The notes: generated by a model not told the origin, from the letters alone. Shown: positions 53,483 to 62,769, counted from the stretch's first letter. The stretch is 64,000 nt of DNA from Ignavibacteria bacterium (GCA_015657505.1 JADLKE010000002.1:656674-720673); one strand, 5' to 3'. Program-made: numbers and translations.

Positions 53483-54205
53483 AAGCAATTAATAATTAGT
53501 AATTAGTAATTGATTGATGAAAAAGGAAATTCGTAAATGACGATTTGAGAATAATGATATGCGTAAGCCCCGTAGGGCGGCATCTAATAGAAACAAATGT
53601 ATCGGCCATAAGCCCCATAGGAGCGGCATCGAATAGAAAATTGAAGATTGATGATTGGAGTGAGCCCGTAGGGGCGGCATCGAATAGAAACAAAATGTAT
53701 CGGCAATAAGCCCCGTAGAGACGTTATTATTTTAAAGCAGGCAATTTTGTTTGTTTGAGTCCCGTAGGGACGTAATTATTTTAGTGCGATAGATTATTTT
53801 TGTTTGAGACCCGTACGGTCGGCAGTTTATACTGTCGTCCCTACGGGACTTTTAACATTTTGATTTCCTTTTCTAAAAGAATGCCGCCCTACGGGGCTAT
53901 GTGTTTTCTTACACCGTTTGCTATTCGATGACGCCGGTGATGCCGGGTTGGCGAGTTACGAACAAATATTAAATTAGTAGTTAGTAGTTAGTAGTTAGTG
54001 GTTAGTGGTTAGTAGTTAGCGATAGCATATAGAATGCAGCAAAAGCAGTCAGGATGAAACATTTACCATTAAACAATTATGATTATGCGGTTACAATTAT
54101 ACGACAATGATTATACAATGAGGAATTTGCGTTTAGAGATTCAACATAACGAACAAGCAAAAACGAATAAGCATCTCTCAATTACTAATTACTAATTATT
54201 AATTA
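53483..54205. repeat. 723-bp gene-free repeat region
   Basis: Left edge: heptamers AATTAGTAATTAG (53487-53513). Middle: at least nine copies of a hairpin module with core GCCCCGTAGGGGCGGCAT and tail CGAATAGAAA; forward copies begin near 53565, 53611, 53664, 53709, 53759 and 53807, and reverse copies near 53836, 53881 and 53929, so the array changes orientation at about 53825. Right edge: TAGTTAG heptamers (53971-54020) and AATTACTAATT units (54178-54211) that run into the last codons of the next gene. No open frame of interest. A further copy of the hairpin module lies at 57631-57702. Confidence 0.88.
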
Positions 54206-55285
54206 CTAATTAATTAGCCTGTTTCCCTCACGGAAATCTTTTATGTTATCGTCAGTGACTCTCGTTGTTATCCGTACGGAATTTTCATCGTCCTGCACGC
54301 TTATCTCATTTAGAATTTTTTCAAACGCTGCGGGCTTTTTGTCTTTCTTCGCGGACGATGTAAGCTTGGCAAGACCGATAACGCCCGTAAGAAGTTTTTT
54401 CACGTAAACAGCGGATTCGCGGTCAACGCATTCGAACTGAAGTATTATGTTGAGGTCGGTTTTCATTTTTCCGCTTAGGGATACGGAGTTTACCCTGTCA
54501 TAAAGTTTGTTCATCAGTACGTCGTCAGTCCTGCTCAGCGAGTCCTTGCGTGTTTCGCTCAATGACGAATCCGCCGACATCGTCTCTTTGCTTATGTCCT
54601 TGCCGGCCTTTATATCGGCGAAGTTCGCGAATATGCCGCGTATGAACATTTTCTCGGACGAAACCAGCCAGAAATTATCCTTGTATATAATCGGCTCTAT
54701 GGATTTCATCATTTCGGTATTCGAAAGCAGTCCGGTGTTCGACGTGTCAGTCACGCTCTTCATATAATCTATCTGCTCCTTGTAGTTGCTCGCGCAGAGA
54801 GTGAAATTATCCTTAAGGAAAAACGCGAGGTTGCTGTTCAGGTGCGTGTAAACCGTAACGCCGTCCGCGGTAACGGTCTTCTTGAAAATCGAATCGTTCG
54901 CAAGGTACGAGTTCATCTTATTTTTGTCAAACGAGCCTTTAAGTATTACCGCGTTCTGTCCCGTCCAGGAATTCGCGAAGAACATCTCGTCGAGCCCGTC
55001 CGATATCGAAGCGCCCGTAGCCGACCTGAACACGTTGAGCAGGCTGCCCATAGCGTTCTCGCCCGACAAAACGGAATCCGAAACGTTCGCTTTCCAGAAA
55101 TCCGTTCCGCGCATTGTCTTGAAGTTGATGTACATCACGAACTGGGGTTTCTCCGGAAGCAATGCCAGCACCTGTTTCGATGTGACCGACAGTTTTTCGG
55201 TAGCGACCCTGCTTCCGCAGGAAAAGAACAGGATTGCGGCAGCGAGCGGAAAAAGTCCTGAGAGAACGCGAAGAAACTTTTTCAT
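54206..55285 (-). CDS. Lipoprotein of unknown function
   Basis: A 359-residue protein with a lipoprotein leader (AAAILFFSCGSR, lipid-modified Cys about 23). The mature part reads KQVLALLPEKPQFVMYINFK, then NSWTGQNAVILKGSFDKNKM and alternating strands, somewhat like the DUF3352 style of proteins that begin with a statement of stored or maximal values; I do not assign a family. It is the last gene of the operon with the ABC permease and ATPase (14 bp gap), so it may be linked to the transporter. The final residues LIN and the stop TAG are supplied by the interspersed AATTAR repeat. Confidence 0.75.
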   Translation of the reverse strand: MKKFLRVLSGLFPLAAAILFFSCGSRVATEKLSVTSKQVLALLPEKPQFVMYINFKTMRGTDFWKANVSDSVLSGENAMGSLLNVFRSATGASISDGLDEMFFANSWTGQNAVILKGSFDKNKMNSYLANDSIFKKTVTADGVTVYTHLNSNLAFFLKDNFTLCASNYKEQIDYMKSVTDTSNTGLLSNTEMMKSIEPIIYKDNFWLVSSEKMFIRGIFANFADIKAGKDISKETMSADSSLSETRKDSLSRTDDVLMNKLYDRVNSVSLSGKMKTDLNIILQFECVDRESAVYVKKLLTGVIGLAKLTSSAKKDKKPAAFEKILNEISVQDDENSVRITTRVTDDNIKDFREGNRLIN

Positions 55286-55299
55286 AACCGTTTTATTTT

Positions 55300-56127
55300 T
55301 TAATAATCCTTTTTATTAAAATACCATATCGACACGGACAACATCACTGCCATGAAGAGCAGCGATGAAATGAGCGGCTGATAGTTCGTAACCGGATTAT
55401 TCGTAATAATGGCGTCGCACATGTCCTGCAGGTTCCACGCTTTCGGAAGTATCTGGTAGAAAAATTTCAGGAGCGCTTCCGCCACAGCTCCGAATACAAT
55501 TCCCTTCTGGTCGCTCTCGAAATACCTGTTCGCGAGATACAGCAGCCACGTAATCGGGAAGAACAGAAGCAGGTTTATAATAATCGTAAGTATCGAACTT
55601 CTCGACAGAATTCCGATTAGAATCACTGCCGAATACAGGACCGCGAATATAAGAGTGAACCAGAGTATCGAATACAGGAAACTGAAGTTCCAGTAACCCG
55701 TCTTCAAAGATACGATGAGCCAGATTATACCGAGAAGAAAAAGAAACGAAACGAACACAAGAATTATACCGGCGAGAAACTGTCCGAATATGATCTTCGT
55801 CCGCGAAATCGGTTTTGAGAGTATAAGGTCGATGTGTCCTTTCTTCAGCATGTCGGGAACGAACGAGGCCGTAATAATCAGCATCGAAGCGACCAGCATG
55901 AACATCGGAATACCAGACACGATTCCCGATTGAAGCATCATAACCGCTTCCCTAAGCCCGCCCTCGCTCTTCGATTCCAGCATCATCTGAAGCCCGTCAA
56001 CCGTGGAATTTGTAATCGCGAAAATTATAAGCACTATAATCAGAGTGAAGAAGCCGAATATCGTGAGGAGAATCTTCTTCGCGAGCGCCTCTTTGAAAAT
56101 ACCTTTTATGAACGCGTATAATACCAT
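55300..56127 (-). CDS. ABC-2 type transporter permease
   Basis: A 275-residue membrane protein with six hydrophobic segments, beginning ALAKKILLTIFGFFTLIIVL; SKPISRTKIIFGQFLAGIIL is the typical ABC-2/NosY loop. It pairs with the ATPase whose gene ends 11 bp upstream. Members export lipids, polysaccharides or drugs or assist assembly of envelope proteins; no substrate can be named. Confidence 0.85.
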   Translation of the reverse strand: MVLYAFIKGIFKEALAKKILLTIFGFFTLIIVLIIFAITNSTVDGLQMMLESKSEGGLREAVMMLQSGIVSGIPMFMLVASMLIITASFVPDMLKKGHIDLILSKPISRTKIIFGQFLAGIILVFVSFLFLLGIIWLIVSLKTGYWNFSFLYSILWFTLIFAVLYSAVILIGILSRSSILTIIINLLLFFPITWLLYLANRYFESDQKGIVFGAVAEALLKFFYQILPKAWNLQDMCDAIITNNPVTNYQPLISSLLFMAVMLSVSIWYFNKKDY

Positions 56128-56138
56128 TGTGTCCCCTC

Positions 56139-57065
56139 CTAATTTTTTTGTTCAATTAAATTAATAAACATGCTTTCGAGAGAATTCTTTTCCCTGCTCA
56201 CGCCGTGTATAAGAATACCCGATGATCTGAGGTAATCGATAATTTTGTTGACGTCTTCCACTCCGTTCACGAAGCAGGAAAATTCGTTTCTTCCCTGAAC
56301 GGTGCTTTTATGCTCAACAAGAAGTTTATTCATTATCGCGTCGCTGAGGTCGGATGTAAGGAATACGTATTTATTTTCGGAAGTCGTTATGTCTTCGACG
56401 CTTCCCTCTTTTATAAGAGCGCCTTTGTTCAGTATAGCGACGCGGTCGCAGATGAGTTCTATTTCGCTCAGCAGGTGCGAGTTCAGGAAAATCGTCTTGC
56501 CCTGACTTTTAAGTTCGAGAAGCACGTCGCGTATTTCCTTGCGACCTATCGGATCTACGCCGTCAGTCGGCTCGTCGAGGAATATAAGGTCGGGATTGCT
56601 TATCATCGCCTGCGCCAGTCCGAGTCTTTGCAGCATGCCTTTCGAGTATTTTTTTATTTTCGTCGTTCCCCATTCATCCATTCCGACAATTTTAAGATAC
56701 TTGTAAGTCTTCTTTTCAAGGTCGCCTTTTCTGAGACCGCTAAGGCGTCCGAAGTAATCTATCACCTGCTCGCCCGTCAGATAATTCGGAAACTTATGGT
56801 TTTCGGGAAGGTATCCGACTTTCCTCTTGATGTTAACGTCTGTTACGGGCTTGTCGAACAGCGAGGCTTTTCCCGCTGTAGAATACGTAATCCCGAGAAG
56901 GATTTTGACGAGTGTAGTCTTGCCCGCTCCGTTCGGACCGAGCAGTCCGAAAATCTCGCCGCTTCCCACGGAAAAAGAGACGTTGTCAAGCGCTTTGATT
57001 TTTTCTCCCGAAAATCTCTTAGCGGGAAAATTTTTTGTTACTCCGTTTATTTCTATAACGTTCAT
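56139..57065 (-). CDS. ABC transporter ATP-binding protein, ABC-2/NosF type
   Basis: A 308-residue ATPase: Walker A LLGPNGAGKTTLVKILLG, Q-loop YLPENHKFPNYLTGEQVIDY, signature KKYSKGMLQRLGLAQAMI, Walker B LIFLDEPTDGVDPIGRKEI and H-loop IFLNSHLLSEIELICDRVAI. A regulatory C-terminal extension follows (about 225-308). The PENxxxP and YSKGM signatures are typical of the CcmA/NatA/NosF subfamily. Forms a transporter with the adjacent permease. Confidence 0.92.
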   Translation of the reverse strand: MNVIEINGVTKNFPAKRFSGEKIKALDNVSFSVGSGEIFGLLGPNGAGKTTLVKILLGITYSTAGKASLFDKPVTDVNIKRKVGYLPENHKFPNYLTGEQVIDYFGRLSGLRKGDLEKKTYKYLKIVGMDEWGTTKIKKYSKGMLQRLGLAQAMISNPDLIFLDEPTDGVDPIGRKEIRDVLLELKSQGKTIFLNSHLLSEIELICDRVAILNKGALIKEGSVEDITTSENKYVFLTSDLSDAIMNKLLVEHKSTVQGRNEFSCFVNGVEDVNKIIDYLRSSGILIHGVSREKNSLESMFINLIEQKN

Positions 57066-57086
57066 TTAAACCTGTTTTAGTTTCGT

Positions 57087-57614
57087 TTATGTGGAACTCA
57101 TTGCGTTTATAATGTTCTGAATATGCTCCGATAATTCAATGCCTATTTCTTCCGCACCTTTCCTGATGTCTTCTCTGTTGACATTGCGCGCGAAAGCCTT
57201 GTCTTTCATTTTCTTAATCACGCCTCGCGGCTCGACATCTTTAACGCCTCCCGGCTTCATCAGCGAGTACGCGTGAACGAGACCGGTTACCTCGTCGCAG
57301 GCGAACAGATATTTCGCCATTAGAGATTCACGGGGAACGTTTGTTCTGTCGGGATAAGCGTGTCCGAGAATCGCGTCAATGAAATCCTTGCCGTATCCCG
57401 CCTCTTCGAGAATCGGCACCGCCGTGTTCGGATGAGTATCGGGAAACTTTTCCCAGTCAAGGTCGTGAAGAAGCCCCGCTTCGCCCCACACGCTTTTATC
57501 CTCGCCGAGTTTTTCCGCATAGTAAACCATGCACGCACTTACGTGACGGCAGTGGCTGCGCAGGTTTTCGTTCTCTATGTATTTTTCGAGAAGTCGTACG
57601 GCTTTTTCTTCCAT
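57087..57614 (-). CDS. HD-domain phosphohydrolase-like protein
   Basis: A 175-residue protein with the metal-binding HD pattern: His in LRSHCRHVSACMVYYAE, the paired LLHDLDWEKFPDTH, and a later HAYPDR with Asp in ACDEVTGLVHAY. This arrangement is that of the small HDIG-like proteins conserved in bacteria that hydrolyse phosphate esters of nucleotides or similar metabolites; the substrate is unknown. It is 21 bp upstream of the ABC ATPase gene on the same strand. Confidence 0.85.
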   Translation of the reverse strand: MEEKAVRLLEKYIENENLRSHCRHVSACMVYYAEKLGEDKSVWGEAGLLHDLDWEKFPDTHPNTAVPILEEAGYGKDFIDAILGHAYPDRTNVPRESLMAKYLFACDEVTGLVHAYSLMKPGGVKDVEPRGVIKKMKDKAFARNVNREDIRKGAEEIGIELSEHIQNIINAMSST

Positions 57615-57784
57615 TTTTTTCTTTGTTGTTTGATGCCGCCCCTACGGGGCTTGTTTATCTTATGCCTTTGTTGCTATTCGATGCCGCCGGCTTCGCCGGC
57701 TTGTCAATTCCAATTAACAATCAGCAGTCAGCAGTTAACAGTTAACATTTAACAGTTAGCAGTTAACTGCAAAAACTAATTGAA
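57615..57784. repeat. Hairpin module and heptamers between two genes
   Basis: TGATGCCGCCCCTACGGGGC at 57631-57650 and GCTATTCGATGCCGCCGGCT at 57673-57692 belong to the hairpin family of 53.5-53.95 kb in the reverse orientation. AGCAGTTAACAGTTAAC heptamer-type units fill 57711-57770. Confidence 0.85.
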
Positions 57785-58237
57785 TCACGAAAACTGATTT
57801 TTAAAGAAATCGAAATCTTTCCTGCTCATTCCGTCGGGTTTCTCTTTATAATTCGTTTCCTGCGTGCCTGTTGTTTCAGTTTTTTTCTTAGCGGCGATAA
57901 AATCTTCCGATTTGAGTATTTCGCATCCGCAAGCTCTGGCAATGCTGAGAATCCCGTTGTCGGACGTTACCACTGCAATAGGAATTTTGCTGTAATTGTC
58001 TTCAATGTATTTTCTGATAACGTCGTCCGCGGATTTCTTGCCCGAAAAAATTATCCTGTCGGACTTAATGCCGCTGAATCCGTCAAAGACGAGAACGAGT
58101 TTATCCTGTTTTGATAGTTTTTGCTTAACCGTTTCAAAGAGCGAGTACTGCGCCGCCTCGGGATTTTCCGAAAATAATTTTTTCAACCCCGGGGTTTTAT
58201 GCAGCAGGTTGTTGCCGTCTATTATTACGGTTCTCAT
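57785..58237 (-). CDS. NYN/PIN-like domain protein, YacP type
   Basis: A 150-residue protein with a NYN (PIN-like) nuclease fold: TVIIDGNNLLHKTPGLK, KLVLVFDGFSGIKSD, ADDVIRKYIEDN and AVVTSDNGILSIAR supply the acidic metal-binding residues (Asp in each of these motifs). Members act on RNA. The start at 58237 is chosen because the longer frame from 58312 runs into the asnS coding region and begins with unconserved residues; at 58237 the gene begins two bases after the asnS stop. Relation to translation is suggested by that neighbour only. Confidence 0.82.
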   Translation of the reverse strand: MRTVIIDGNNLLHKTPGLKKLFSENPEAAQYSLFETVKQKLSKQDKLVLVFDGFSGIKSDRIIFSGKKSADDVIRKYIEDNYSKIPIAVVTSDNGILSIARACGCEILKSEDFIAAKKKTETTGTQETNYKEKPDGMSRKDFDFFKNQFS

Positions 58238-58239
58238 AC

Positions 58240-59574
58240 TTACGGGCGTATTCTGTTTGGTCTTCTCGCGAATGGAATGGCTTCCCTTATGTGCTCGAGG
58301 TTGCAAATCCACGACACCATTCTTTCAATGCCGAGTCCGAATCCCGAATGCGGGACGCTTCCGTATCTTCTGAGGTCGAGGTACCATTCAAATTCGCTCA
58401 TCGGAAGTCCGTGCTCCTTGATTCTTTCCTCAAGGTACTGAAGGTTATCTTCCCTTTGCGAGCCGCCGATAATTTCTCCGAATCCTTCGGGAGCGAGAAC
58501 GTCGACTCCGAGCGCGAGTTTCGGATTCTTCGGGTCGCGCTTCATGTAAAATGCCTTGGCTTCTGCTGGCCAGCGGTGAACCATAACAGGCTTGTCGAAA
58601 TCCTCGACTATAGCCTCTTCGTGCGGCGCGCCGAAATCCTCACCCCACGGGAACGGACGTATGTGCTCTTCGCCGTTCGCGGTTTTTCTTATTAAAGGAA
58701 TGTCTTTCTTTTTTAATATCTCAACCGCTTCATCGTATGTTATTCTCGGGAAAGGTTTCACTACTTTCTCAAGTTTTGAAAGGTCCCTGCCGAGATAATC
58801 AAGTTCGCTTTTCTTGTTCTTTATAACTCTCTGTACAACGTATGTGAGAAAATCCTCAATCATATCCATATCGTCGTCAATGTCGAAGTAAGCCATCTCG
58901 GGTTCCATCATCCAGAACTCTGTTATGTGCCGGCGCGTCATCGAATTTTCTGCTCTGAACGTTGGTCCGAGCGTGTAAACCTTTCCGAGCGCGAGAGCGC
59001 CCGACTCGGCATACAATTGACCCGACTGCGAGAGATATGCTTTTCCGAGGTCGAAATAATCCGTCGAAAACAGTGTTGACGTGCCTTCGCAGGCGTTAGG
59101 CGTGAATATAGGCGCGTCGAAAAGTATGAACCCGTTCGCGTACATATAATCGCGTATTGACTGCAGGATTTCGTTCCTGACGCGCATTATCGAAGCCTGT
59201 CGTGGCGAACGAAGCCACAGGTGCCGCCTGTCGGCGAGAAAGTCAACTCCATGCTCCTTCGGAGTTATCGGATAAGGCTCGGCTACCGAAACAATTTCAA
59301 GGTTGCTGACCTGAAGTTCGTAAACGTTTTCTTTCTTCGGGTGTTTTGTAACCGTTCCAGTAACTATCAAGGAAGATTCCTGCGTTAGTTTTCCGAAATC
59401 ATCCCAAACCTGCTCGCTTACGCTTTTCTTTGAGACGACGCCCTGTATAAGTCCCGTGCCGTCGCGGAATTCGGGAAACATAAGTTTTCCCGACGACCTT
59501 ATGTTGTAAAGCCATCCTTTTATCGTGACTTCTTTGTCAACGTGTTCGGAAATTTTGTCAATGTAAACCCACAT
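58240..59574 (-). CDS. asnS: Asparaginyl-tRNA synthetase
   Basis: A 444-residue class II synthetase that charges tRNA(Asn). The N-terminal OB-fold anticodon-binding domain ([17 protein letters not shown] ... [12 protein letters not shown]) precedes the class II catalytic core: [38 protein letters not shown] (motif 2) and [20 protein letters not shown] (motif 3). The EGTSTLF motif and [12 protein letters not shown] distinguish AsnRS from AspRS. Length normal. Confidence 0.96.
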   Translation of the reverse strand: MWVYIDKISEHVDKEVTIKGWLYNIRSSGKLMFPEFRDGTGLIQGVVSKKSVSEQVWDDFGKLTQESSLIVTGTVTKHPKKENVYELQVSNLEIVSVAEPYPITPKEHGVDFLADRRHLWLRSPRQASIMRVRNEILQSIRDYMYANGFILFDAPIFTPNACEGTSTLFSTDYFDLGKAYLSQSGQLYAESGALALGKVYTLGPTFRAENSMTRRHITEFWMMEPEMAYFDIDDDMDMIEDFLTYVVQRVIKNKKSELDYLGRDLSKLEKVVKPFPRITYDEAVEILKKKDIPLIRKTANGEEHIRPFPWGEDFGAPHEEAIVEDFDKPVMVHRWPAEAKAFYMKRDPKNPKLALGVDVLAPEGFGEIIGGSQREDNLQYLEERIKEHGLPMSEFEWYLDLRRYGSVPHSGFGLGIERMVSWICNLEHIREAIPFARRPNRIRP

Positions 59575-59592
59575 AAAATTTATTATGAATTA

Positions 59593-60216
59593 TTAAAAAT
59601 TTATTTTAAAATTTAAAAGTTTCCGCGTACCCCCTAACAGCCCCGTTCTCGAATTGTCCGATACGTCGAAATCGAACAGGTGCGCGTCAACGTACGCGTC
59701 AAAAATATTAATCAGGTAAACCAGTGCGGCATAAAGGTAAAACTGGTCGCGCTGGTCGCGGTAAAAATCCCTGAGTGTTTTAAGCCTCGTGTCTCCGTTC
59801 AGATTTTCGGGCGACTGCGAATTCACGTACGCGTCTCTGTAATCAATATACTTGTTGTTGTTGCGCGCAATTTCATAAATGAAATATCCGCCGAAAGCCC
59901 ATATAACCGGAATTTTCCAGTATGCCTTGTTGTAAACCTGACCGAGCCCGGGCACGACCGCCGAATAAAGAACCGCTTTAAGCGGAGAGCGCGTCATTCT
60001 GAAAACCGCGTCGAGAGTATCCTTCTTCTTTATCGTATCTTTAAGAACCGCGCTTTCGAGTTCAAGCCTTTTGAACGAAAAATCACTACCCGCCGAATCC
60101 TGCGCGGACAAGCCCTTGCTCAGAAACAGCGAGCAGATTAAGACGCATACGAAAAAAGCATCCTGCAACTGCAAGATGCTTTTAACAGGTTTCCCAAACT
60201 TTAGTCTATAATTCAA
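59593..60216 (-). CDS. DUF5683 domain membrane protein
   Basis: A 207-residue protein with a hydrophobic leader (FFVCVLICSLFLSKGLSAQ) and the DUF5683 block SPLKAVLYSAVVPGLGQVYN with KAYWKIPVIWAFGGYFIY, then YRDAYVNS and FYLYAALVYLINIFDAYVDA. The family is restricted largely to Bacteroidota and relatives and has no assigned function. It lies between asnS and secG on the same strand. Confidence 0.87.
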   Translation of the reverse strand: MNYRLKFGKPVKSILQLQDAFFVCVLICSLFLSKGLSAQDSAGSDFSFKRLELESAVLKDTIKKKDTLDAVFRMTRSPLKAVLYSAVVPGLGQVYNKAYWKIPVIWAFGGYFIYEIARNNNKYIDYRDAYVNSQSPENLNGDTRLKTLRDFYRDQRDQFYLYAALVYLINIFDAYVDAHLFDFDVSDNSRTGLLGGTRKLLNFKINF

Positions 60217-60240
60217 CTCTCACTTTAGAGTATATTATTT

Positions 60241-60606
60241 TTACGGTTGATTTCCCTGATTGTTCTGGTCGCCGGCAGGCTGCTGCTGCTGAGGCTGCTC
60301 AGTCGGAACATTCGGGCTCGGATAAGTCTGAGTTCCGGCATTTCTCTGTATAATGCTTTCGCTCGTACCCGTACCGCCTTTACTAATGAAAAGATTCAGG
60401 AGCAAGGAACCCAGTAAAAATGTAATCGCAAGAACAACTGTTGTTTTCGAAAGAAAATCGGATGTTCTTCTCGCGCCGAACATAGTTGTTACACCCGTTC
60501 CGGCTATCGGTCCGACAAGACCACTGCCCTTTGATGACTGCAGAAGCACTGCTATCGACATTACGATGCACACCAGGGCCAATATTATTATAAATAGAGT
60601 TATCAT
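60241..60606 (-). CDS. secG: Preprotein translocase subunit SecG
   Basis: A 121-residue protein with two transmembrane helices (LFIIILALVCIVMSIAVLL and VVLAITFLLGSLLLNLF) separated by the SecG hallmark LQSSKGSGLVGPIAG and FGARRTSDFL. It assists SecYEG during protein export. The C-terminal 40 residues are rich in Gln, Pro and Asn and probably unstructured. Confidence 0.95.
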   Translation of the reverse strand: MITLFIIILALVCIVMSIAVLLQSSKGSGLVGPIAGTGVTTMFGARRTSDFLSKTTVVLAITFLLGSLLLNLFISKGGTGTSESIIQRNAGTQTYPSPNVPTEQPQQQQPAGDQNNQGNQP

Positions 60607-60647
60607 AGTCGGTTAAATTACATTATAAACGACTAATTTTCAAGCCA

Positions 60648-61370
60648 TTAATTGTCATCGGGAATGCCGTTCCTGTCATCGTCTTTGAATACGTTTTTGA
60701 ACGAATTTCTGATATTATCGTCGATTGTATCCTCATTTGACGGATTTCGCGGGTCAATTTCTCCCCCGTTTTGCAGAAACCACTGCAATTTATTAATTAT
60801 CATCGTCAGGTTCAGTTTCGTCGTTGAAATATTAATCGCGTTGTTCATCGTAAGCACGATGTTTACGGTCTTTCTCGATTTAAATACGAACGAATTGCCG
60901 TTATACGTGCCCTTTATGATGAAAGAAAATCTTCCGCCCGTGCTGAATTCGGGGTCAGGGGGTGTTTCGTTATCTTCGGGCTTGTGAATCTGGAATTTTA
61001 TCTTTTTATAAGTCTTCGAGGGAATGTACGCTGATAATACGTCTTTCATCCCTCCCGTAATATCGAAGTTAACCACGAAAGGCGTAAGTTTAATTTCGTG
61101 ACTCGATGAACCGTCGGACGTTTCGATTTCGAGTTCGCTTACAAGCGCCTTCGCTTCCGTGATTTGTATCGCGGCATCCGGATTGTCAAGCGCCGCGTCG
61201 TTAAACTTCACGCTCATACTAATGTTATCCGTCTGTGATGTCGATGAAACAGTGTTTGATGAATCGGAACAGCCCTGAAACATGGTTCCGAGCAAGACGG
61301 ATATCAGAAATGCCGCGGCGGGAATTCCCGCTCTTTTAAGTACTATCTCCTTGAAATTGTTGTTCTTCAT
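60648..61370 (-). CDS. DUF4382-like lipoprotein
   Basis: A 240-residue protein with a signal peptide ending in GTMFQGCSDS, probably lipid-modified at that Cys. The mature region (ISMSVKFNDAALDNPDAAIQ, AKALVSELEIETSDG, PSKTYKKIKFQIHKPEDN, GTYNGNSFVFKSRKTVNIVL) matches the style of DUF4382 beta-sandwich lipoproteins. The end FKDDDRNGIPDDN is an EF-hand-like calcium-binding pattern. Function unknown; outer-envelope location inferred. Confidence 0.75.
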   Translation of the reverse strand: MKNNNFKEIVLKRAGIPAAAFLISVLLGTMFQGCSDSSNTVSSTSQTDNISMSVKFNDAALDNPDAAIQITEAKALVSELEIETSDGSSSHEIKLTPFVVNFDITGGMKDVLSAYIPSKTYKKIKFQIHKPEDNETPPDPEFSTGGRFSFIIKGTYNGNSFVFKSRKTVNIVLTMNNAINISTTKLNLTMIINKLQWFLQNGGEIDPRNPSNEDTIDDNIRNSFKNVFKDDDRNGIPDDN

Positions 61371-61476
61371 ATTATTCCTATTTTAATTGTTTTTCTTATA
61401 TGTATATACATATATTCAAGTGTTATAGTTCCTTTTTCTGAAGTGAATGATTATAAAGTTTCAGTATTCAATAACG

Positions 61477-61503
61477 GGCGGATTCGGGATTATTCAATCC
61501 GCC
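61477..61503 (-). terminator. Hairpin overlapping the fumarylacetoacetase stop
   Basis: GGCGGATT and AATCCGCC form an 8-bp perfect stem with an 11-base loop; one arm lies in the last codons of the leftward gene. The T-tract after it is poor, so termination is uncertain. Confidence 0.4.
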
Positions 61504-62744
61504 GGAAGAATTTTCCCCGCGACCTCACCGAAGCCGATTCTGAAATCTTTGTTTTCGCAGTAAGCGGACATAATTACCGTGTCGCCGTCTTCGATGAATT
61601 TTCTTTCTTCTCCCGAAGGCAGTTTCAACGGCTCTGTTCCGCGCCAGGTGATTTCAAGCATCGAGCCCCGCGAATCTTTTGACGGTCCGCTGATAGTACC
61701 GGAAGCCATAAGGTCCCCCGTACGTGTATTGCAGCCGTTAATAGTGTGATGTGCGAGATGCTGCCTCATATTGTAATAGAGGTATTTGTAGTTTGATTTG
61801 CAGATTGTATAAGGCGCTTCCATAGTTTCCGATTTCAGACTCACTTCGAGATTGATGTCGAAAGTCGGATTGCCTTTTGTATGAAGGTAAGGAAGTAGTT
61901 CCTTTTCGAATTTCGGTCCTTCCGTCCTGAACGGCTCGAGTGCATCGAGCGTTACAACCCACGGAGAAACTGAAGTCGCGAAATTTTTCGCGAGGAAAGG
62001 TCCGAGCGGCTGGTATTCCCAGTTCTGCACGTCGCGGGCGCTCCAGTCGTTGACAATAACCATCCCGAAAATGTGTTCCTCCGCTTCTCCGGCAGGAATG
62101 CTTTCGCCGAGGTCGTTCCCCGTGCCGACAAAAAAACCCATCTCGAGTTCGAAGTCGAGTTGTTTGGACGGACCGAACACAGGCGGCTTTTCGGGGTCGG
62201 GGCGCGTCTGCCCTTTCGGTCTTTTCACGTCAGTCCCGCTGACGACGACCGAACTCGAACGTCCGTGGTACGCGATTGGAATGTGAAGCCAGTTCGGCAT
62301 CAAAGCGTTTTCTTTTCCCCTGAACATTTCGCCGACGTTCGAGGCGTGTTCGCGCGAAGAATAGAAATCGGTATAGCCGCTTATATCAACGGGCAAGACC
62401 ATCCTAACCCGCTTCGCCGGTATTATGCACATATTTCTGTGCCCGGGATTGTCGCGCAGTTTCGGATTGCTTTCAGCGAATAAATCCTGAAGCAGTTTTC
62501 TTACCGCGCGGGAAATCACTCTTCCGAGAGACATGAAATGGTTCAGCGAAACTCCCGAAAACAATTTACCGTCCTTGTTCATGATTTCATCGAAGTAGCC
62601 GAGGCTTTCAAGCGCTTTCAGGTCGATCACGTAATCTCCAAGCGCCGTGCAGATACTTTTTTCGCCGTTCATTTCATAGACGCCGAACGGAAAATTTTCC
62701 GGCGGGAAATGAGAATTCCTGTCGCAATGTATGAATGATTTCAT
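61494..62744 (-). CDS. fahA: Fumarylacetoacetase
   Basis: A 416-residue hydrolase that splits fumarylacetoacetate to fumarate and acetoacetate, the last step of tyrosine degradation. N-terminal SH3-like domain (SHFPPENFPFGVYE-type), then the catalytic FAH domain: DFYSSREHASNVGEMFRG with the catalytic His about 133, PIAYHGRSSSVVVSG, ELEMGFFVGTGNDLGE with metal-binding Glu, and VNDWSARDVQNWEYQPLGPF. Length is that of eukaryote-type FAH. The gene upstream codes for a conserved protein of unknown function 26 bp away; homogentisate dioxygenase is not in the window. Confidence 0.96.
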   Translation of the reverse strand: MKSFIHCDRNSHFPPENFPFGVYEMNGEKSICTALGDYVIDLKALESLGYFDEIMNKDGKLFSGVSLNHFMSLGRVISRAVRKLLQDLFAESNPKLRDNPGHRNMCIIPAKRVRMVLPVDISGYTDFYSSREHASNVGEMFRGKENALMPNWLHIPIAYHGRSSSVVVSGTDVKRPKGQTRPDPEKPPVFGPSKQLDFELEMGFFVGTGNDLGESIPAGEAEEHIFGMVIVNDWSARDVQNWEYQPLGPFLAKNFATSVSPWVVTLDALEPFRTEGPKFEKELLPYLHTKGNPTFDINLEVSLKSETMEAPYTICKSNYKYLYYNMRQHLAHHTINGCNTRTGDLMASGTISGPSKDSRGSMLEITWRGTEPLKLPSGEERKFIEDGDTVIMSAYCENKDFRIGFGEVAGKILPAD

Positions 62745-62769
62745 TCGTTAGTTTTATTAGTAAAATATT

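Noticed and set aside
53563-53950. CRISPR-like array
   Set aside because: The repeats are palindromic, occur in both orientations and have irregular spacing and degenerate sequence; no cas genes are nearby.
55300-57065. NosFY nitrous-oxide reductase accessory transporter
   Set aside because: The ATPase/permease pair has this general type, but nosZ, nosD and nosL are absent, so only a generic ABC-2 transporter can be supported.
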